Assembly (NCBI RefSeq): GCF_001029505.1
Contig: NZ_LEKH01000007.1
Coordinates: forward strand, 1-64,000
Direction: 5' to 3'
DNA from: Rubrobacter aplysinae
Lineage (GTDB): Bacteria; Actinomycetota; Rubrobacteria; Rubrobacterales; Rubrobacteraceae
Length of the DNA stretch: 64,000 nt
The notes under the pieces were generated by a model. The model had not been told where the DNA came from. It saw nothing but the letters and a program-made list of their open reading frames with translations, and did not search any database. Below, piece after piece: positions 60,245 to 64,000 of this stretch. A program made the translations under genes and the position numbers. How positions within the stretch are numbered: position 1 is the first letter of the stretch; each line of letters begins with the position of its first letter.

Positions 60245-60966
60245 TCGCTGTGGTGCCTCCCTTCCGGGCCGATGTCTGGCGGCCGCCGCACCGGAGTGGC
60301 GCTCGGCGGTCTCTCGTAGATCGTGGAGACCGCCGAAGCGACCGACTCGACCATCGCATCGTCCATCCGGCGCTGACCGGGGCGCATGGTGCGGACCTTC
60401 ATACTGACATCCTCCAGGGTTGCCATATGAGAGCGAAGCAGTTGGTCTAGACCCTGCCCGAGCTCACCGTTCGGGAAGCATACGATCCAGTTCATCCCGG
60501 AAGTGTCGTCGGGGCCGGTCTTCATTCCGGCACGCTTGCACACATCCCACATCTGGGCGCGGATCTGGTTTCTCAAATTCCGGTGCAGCTCTTTGCCGCC
60601 CACGGTGATCTCGACCCCGCCGTTGCGCTGCGGTATGCCCTCTACCGTGCCACGGTTGCCCTTGGTCTCGACCAGGGTAAGCCCCTCGGGACCGACGACG
60701 AGATGGTCTATGTTTCCGGCATTAAGAGTGGGAAGGTCATAGAAGACGTAGTAGCAGCCGCGCCAGGTGAGCCTGGCTAGCTCCTGGTGAGTCTGGAGCT
60801 CCGCCTTCTTACCAGCGTGTTCGCGTCGCGCCCTGGCTTGCTGTTCCTCTTGCTCGCGGCGAACACGCTTTAGCCGCTCGTGTTCGCGCCGGCGGACGGC
60901 AGCCTTGAGGGGGTGCAGGAGGTTATAGAGAAAACTCTTCGGGTTGCCGCCGTTATCGCGAGAGAT
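60241..60966 (-). CDS. NERD-domain nuclease-related protein, probable non-canonical AUC start
   Basis: The frame from 60966 gives about 241 residues: a basic, coiled-coil N-terminus (RRREHERLKRVRREQEEQQA), then NERD: NAGNIDHLVVGPEGLTLVET, KGNRGTVEG, VGGKELHRNLRNQIRAQMWD. No ATG, GTG or TTG lies before the domain until GTG at 60603, which would delete the D and E(T)K active residues. GGGGAGG is 5 bp before ATC at 60966, so AUC initiation or a single-base error is inferred. Linked by ATGA to the primase gene. Confidence 0.75.
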   Translation of the reverse strand: MSRDNGGNPKSFLYNLLHPLKAAVRRREHERLKRVRREQEEQQARARREHAGKKAELQTHQELARLTWRGCYYVFYDLPTLNAGNIDHLVVGPEGLTLVETKGNRGTVEGIPQRNGGVEITVGGKELHRNLRNQIRAQMWDVCKRAGMKTGPDDTSGMNWIVCFPNGELGQGLDQLLRSHMATLEDVSMKVRTMRPGQRRMDDAMVESVASAVSTIYERPPSATPVRRPPDIGPEGRHHSE

Positions 60967-61020
60967 GGTGGCCTCCCCGACTCGAGCCCTGTTGCCCGAG
61001 AGTTAACGGGCTATGCGGCG

Positions 61021-61401
61021 CTAGTTCTTTTTGTTGTCGTCGATAAGCATCAGGGCCATGGCGATGTCCCCTCCAGCCTGAGCGCGCTTTTTGCGCTTCT
61101 CGCGCTTGCGACGACTGGCATCCACAGGCGGTGCCGCGAGGTAACTGTGACCGGAGGCCACCTTTTTCTTCGCACGCGTTTTGGCCCGCTTCTTGCTCGT
61201 GAACGCCCTGGGGACCAGGATAATTAGCGCCATTATTCCGATCAGCAGGTAGACCGAGTACGCCAGGATTATCGGAGCCATGAACCGTATCTCCTCCGGT
61301 GTCATCCAGCCTCTCAGGTATGGGGCGATCAGTGGCGATCCCAACCACGGCCAGGGCACGATCACGAGCCCGATTACTATCAAGACTACTACTTTCTTCA
61401 T
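61021..61401 (-). CDS. Hypothetical membrane protein with basic tail, 126 aa
   Basis: Two to three TM helices (about 3-20, 40-62), then a Lys/Arg-rich cytoplasmic segment (SKKRAKTRAKKK, SRRKREKRKKR) and an acidic end. Position between TrbL-like and NERD genes suggests part of the transfer/replication operon. No family recognised. Confidence 0.7.
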   Translation of the reverse strand: MKKVVVLIVIGLVIVPWPWLGSPLIAPYLRGWMTPEEIRFMAPIILAYSVYLLIGIMALIILVPRAFTSKKRAKTRAKKKVASGHSYLAAPPVDASRRKREKRKKRAQAGGDIAMALMLIDDNKKN

Positions 61402-61511
61402 GCCCTCCCGTCCTCCTGCTAGCTTTCAAGAACACGTACACCGCATCACGAGGTGTCTGCATGTAACCATACCGGCGAGTCCACTTGTTCTCAACACCCA
61501 TTGTTTACCCG

Positions 61512-62843
61512 CTACTTTCCCAGGCCTTTTAAGAGGCCCAACACGGATAGCGCGACTCTTTCCCCACCACCGGAGGAGTAGGAGTAGAAGGCCCACTGAA
61601 ACACCCACCACGGCGTCTTCCACACCAGCCACAGTACCCCCAGGTTCATTAGCACTGGCAGTATCCGTGAGCCCACGCCGTCGTAGATCATCTCCGGCGT
61701 TCCGGCGATCCGGTAGCCCAGCCCGAACTCCAATGCCCACAGCACGCTGATCACGAAGCAGGCCAGTATCCCCCTGAACCATGCCCCGGCGACATCTGAA
61801 AAGCGCGGTACGGCATGCAATATTATCGCTAGAGGCCCCACCACGAATAGCATGGCAAAGATCAAATTGGTTATGGCGACAGCAAGCTGTATGAGCAGGG
61901 TCAAAACGAGCTTCGCCCCCCAGATAACTATCTGATAAAACCAGCCTCCCACTGGTATCGCCAGACGGGTTGCCTCTCCGGTAGCCAGTCGTTTCATGCT
62001 CGCCGTCATTTCTTGCTCATTTATCATTGCCTCCGATATGGAGTTACTCAAGTTTGCTATCAGGCTGATGATCTCCGGCATGAAGGCTATACCGGCCATG
62101 ACGGTCACTATCTTGGGGATACCGGTCTGTACGGCGTAGGCGGTGTCGTAGTTGGCCCCGCGCAACGTCATCGAGAGCCCGAGCAGCAGAAGCAGGGCTA
62201 TGGCTACCGGCTTTACCCAGTTGGCCGTATCTCGGTAAATCTCGGTAAGACCACTGGAAGGCGGGTCGATCTGATAGCGTCCGTCGGTGATCTGGTCGGT
62301 CAGGTTCTCGGTACGCCTCTGGGCCTCAGCCTCTAAGATCTGCTGTATGCTGTCCTTGATCCAGCCGGTGAGCTCCTTGAACATGTCGACGACTATGCCT
62401 CCCAGAAACCCACTATCGTCGCCGCCTGATTCCTCACTGCCGGATTCTTCAGAGGAGCCTTCTCCCGAGTCCTCACCCCCGGATTCCTCACCTCCGTCAC
62501 CGGATTCCTCCTCGGAGTCTGACGGCTGATCCTCTTGGATTGGCTGGGTGGAACCAGGAGCAATCTGTGCTCCAGCTGGCGGCGCCGCCGCACTCAAAAT
62601 CATGAAACAACAGATCACGACGCTCGTTACCGCAAAGAGCCGCTGGAGCGGTGTCGAGGTATGGTGCGGCCTCTTCCCCCGCACGACGGGTGAGCGGTTG
62701 GCCTCCAGCGTGTCGTCTAACCCTGCGCTAGGGGCGTAATTCGCCCTTTCGGGTGTGGATTGTCCGTTTATAAACTGGTCGCTTATGCCGTCGGCCCACT
62801 GCATCTCTGTACCTCTGGTCCCTTTGCTAGTCCAATCAATCAC
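61512..62843 (-). CDS. TrbL/VirB6-like conjugal transfer membrane protein
   Basis: 443 residues: N-terminal signal or TM (about 68-95), an acidic Ser/Glu/Gly-rich linker (DSEEESGDGGEESGGEDSGE), then six to seven TM helices (VKPVAIALLLLLGLSMTLRG, LTLLIQLAVAITNLIFAMLF). Matches the TrbL_3-like proteins of actinobacterial and firmicute elements, the membrane pore part of a type IV secretion channel. Starts 8 bp inside the pilin-like gene. Confidence 0.82.
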   Translation of the reverse strand: MIDWTSKGTRGTEMQWADGISDQFINGQSTPERANYAPSAGLDDTLEANRSPVVRGKRPHHTSTPLQRLFAVTSVVICCFMILSAAAPPAGAQIAPGSTQPIQEDQPSDSEEESGDGGEESGGEDSGEGSSEESGSEESGGDDSGFLGGIVVDMFKELTGWIKDSIQQILEAEAQRRTENLTDQITDGRYQIDPPSSGLTEIYRDTANWVKPVAIALLLLLGLSMTLRGANYDTAYAVQTGIPKIVTVMAGIAFMPEIISLIANLSNSISEAMINEQEMTASMKRLATGEATRLAIPVGGWFYQIVIWGAKLVLTLLIQLAVAITNLIFAMLFVVGPLAIILHAVPRFSDVAGAWFRGILACFVISVLWALEFGLGYRIAGTPEMIYDGVGSRILPVLMNLGVLWLVWKTPWWVFQWAFYSYSSGGGERVALSVLGLLKGLGK

Positions 62844-63108
62844 TCGTCATCCAGGCGTCGAAGAGGTTGAACAAAGGCACGGCCAGGAGCGCTATGGCGA
62901 GCCCCATCGCGGAGCCGCAGATCGTCTGCACGCCCGTAACGCGCTTCTCGTCGTCGGCGGGGTTCATCATTATCACCAAGGCCCCGAGGAGTATCCCGAG
63001 CGTGCTGGCTGCTCCCACGAGTATCTCCAGGAACGTAATTGCTGGGTCCCACACTCCCGCCGGACCACCCGATTCGATCTGGGCCAGCATCAGCAAATAA
63101 GACTTCAT
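62836..63108 (-). CDS. VirB2/TrbC-like small membrane protein
   Basis: 90 residues, two TM helices (FLEILVGAASTLGILLGALV, GSAMGLAIALLAVPLFNLF) separated by a short charged loop; the size and topology fit TrbC/VirB2-like pilins next to TrbL. No clear signal peptidase site. ATGA overlap with the upstream TcpC-like gene. Confidence 0.7.
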   Translation of the reverse strand: MKSYLLMLAQIESGGPAGVWDPAITFLEILVGAASTLGILLGALVIMMNPADDEKRVTGVQTICGSAMGLAIALLAVPLFNLFDAWMTSD

Positions 63109-64000
63109 TTAGTTAGCTTCCTTTCGTCGTCGTCTCCGGTAGGTCGTACGTCGTCTATCCCCTCCTCAGCAGCGGCCGCGCTTACCCGGTAGGAGCCTTC
63201 ATAGGGGCTGAGAGTCAAAGGCTGGCGGTAGGCGATGGGCTCGCCCTCGATGTTTGCGTAACGGTCGTAGGAGGAGCCGACCTCGAAGTAGGCGACGCCC
63301 TCTATATCCTCCCCGGACGTTCCGGTGAGCTCGAAACGCTCCATCTTGGCCGCCGCCTCCATACCCTCCTCGCCGACTCTTTTGGCATAACCGTCTATGC
63401 GATCCCCGCCGGGGCTCTCGAAGAACCTGTCGCTTACAGTGGTGCGTTCTATGGCTTCGCGGTACTCATTTTCGGAGTCTCCGGTGTAGCCGTAAGCGGC
63501 GGTTATGAAGCGATCCGCGGCCGACCTGACCTGCTCCTTTTGACCTGCGTCCAGCTCCTCCCCGGTCTCTTCTGAGTCCTCACCGGATTGGACACTCTCA
63601 TCATCGGGGCTTTCGGGATTTTCATTGGCCGAGCCCGGACAGCTCTCTCGGGGGGTGGTGTCCGAGATTAGCTCCTCTACAGAGACCGCCGCTACCTGAT
63701 AGACGCCCTCCGAGAAGCTAAGGCGGTGCTCCTGGCTAAAGCGGTGGGTCTGACCGTCGGCGTCCTCCACCGAGAAGGTCGTGAGCGCGTCGAGCCCGTC
63801 AGGACCACTGCCTATGACCTCGAACTCATCGAGAATCACGGTCGAGACCATGCCGCACTCGGGCGCTGCCTCGGAGTAGCCTTCCAGCTTCTCGCCGCCC
63901 GGGGAGCCGAAGACCTCCTCCGAGGCAGCCTCCTCTATGCCACCCAGATAATCCTCGGCGGAAGTGCCTGTGTAGCCGTAGGCGGCGGTAAGGTAGCTCT
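63105..64000 (-). CDS. TcpC-like conjugation protein with tandem NTF2-like domains, 5' end outside window
   Basis: The frame runs to the right window edge, so the start is beyond it. Two related domains are visible: TAAYGYTGTSAEDYLGGIEE with GSPGGEKLEGYSEAA (upstream) and TAAYGYTGDSENEYREAIER with ESPGGDRIDGYAKR (downstream), each followed by a beta-rich half ending in a SFSEGVYQV / LSPYEGSYRV strand. This matches TcpC of conjugative transposons and pCW3, a membrane protein related to VirB8. The acidic linker between the domains has low complexity. Confidence 0.78.
   Translation of the reverse strand, partial: SYLTAAYGYTGTSAEDYLGGIEEAASEEVFGSPGGEKLEGYSEAAPECGMVSTVILDEFEVIGSGPDGLDALTTFSVEDADGQTHRFSQEHRLSFSEGVYQVAAVSVEELISDTTPRESCPGSANENPESPDDESVQSGEDSEETGEELDAGQKEQVRSAADRFITAAYGYTGDSENEYREAIERTTVSDRFFESPGGDRIDGYAKRVGEEGMEAAAKMERFELTGTSGEDIEGVAYFEVGSSYDRYANIEGEPIAYRQPLTLSPYEGSYRVSAAAAEEGIDDVRPTGDDDERKLTK

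Noticed and set aside
60953-61501. A 182-codon minus-strand frame over the 126-residue membrane protein
   Set aside because: Shadow of that gene in another frame; composition is not protein-like.
43459-64000. Search for a relaxase, coupling protein, VirB4 ATPase or integrase
   Set aside because: None found in the window; mobility is inferred only from TrbL-, pilin- and TcpC-like genes and may be completed beyond the right edge.
1-64000. tRNA and rRNA genes, including possible tRNA attachment sites at the edge of the mobile part
   Set aside because: No cloverleaf or rRNA sequence was recognised by eye; no flanking direct repeats were found near 43 kb.

Overview
The window is high-GC DNA from a Gram-positive actinomycete. 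The mix of families (class E sortases, VanW proteins, DUF2723 membrane proteins, DtxR/MntR, no outer-membrane genes) resembles the Rubrobacter lineage, but this is inference from gene content; no rRNA or tRNA gene was seen to fix the taxon. Reading is by eye, so family names are recognitions, not database results.

Left part (1-8 kb): the end of an MMPL transporter, then a minus-strand envelope block of three class E sortase genes (the most downstream one broken by an in-frame amber codon) and two long VanW/PG-binding proteins.

Metal and envelope part (8-43 kb): a MerR regulator with a membrane protein; cobalt uptake genes cbtB-cbtA and a NixA-type Ni/Co permease, each behind a cobalamin riboswitch; an mntH/mntR pair in which mntR has lost its tail beside a dead IS630 remnant; a beta-solenoid membrane protein; two DUF2723 proteins; an MrpB-like protein; a CBS/CorC membrane protein, MoxR, DUF1385 and a methyltransferase. 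At 23.5-28.5 kb a CDF exporter, a P1B-4 ATPase with a His-repeat domain, and a ZIP transporter behind a small ORF share a conserved operator-like sequence. At 28.6-37 kb lie an HtrA lipoprotein, three ArsR/CadC-type repressors and two more P1B ATPases, one grouped with lspA as in lead-resistance operons. Then come DUF1624, DUF3105, DUF305, an LTA-synthase-like sulfatase and a CPBP protease.

Right part (43-64 kb): almost all genes run on the minus strand and look like plasmid or integrative-element backbone: many small orphan proteins, SSB, DUF4417, DUF4326, a two-HTH regulator, a Replic_Relax protein, a primase-like zinc-finger/TOPRIM protein with a C-terminal membrane hairpin, a NERD protein, and conjugation proteins (TrbL-like, pilin-like, TcpC-like). 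Several are joined by ATGA start/stop overlaps, indicating translational coupling. An ISL3-family element with a passenger gene has split a macro-domain-like gene; both halves and the target duplication are readable. Three non-coding stretches could be origin or control elements: nested inverted repeats near 50.8 kb, a purine/pyrimidine-skewed tract at 55.4-55.9 kb, and helically phased iteron-like repeats with a 16-bp hairpin at 56.0-56.1 kb. No relaxase, coupling protein or VirB4 ATPase is inside the window; the transfer cluster continues past the right edge.
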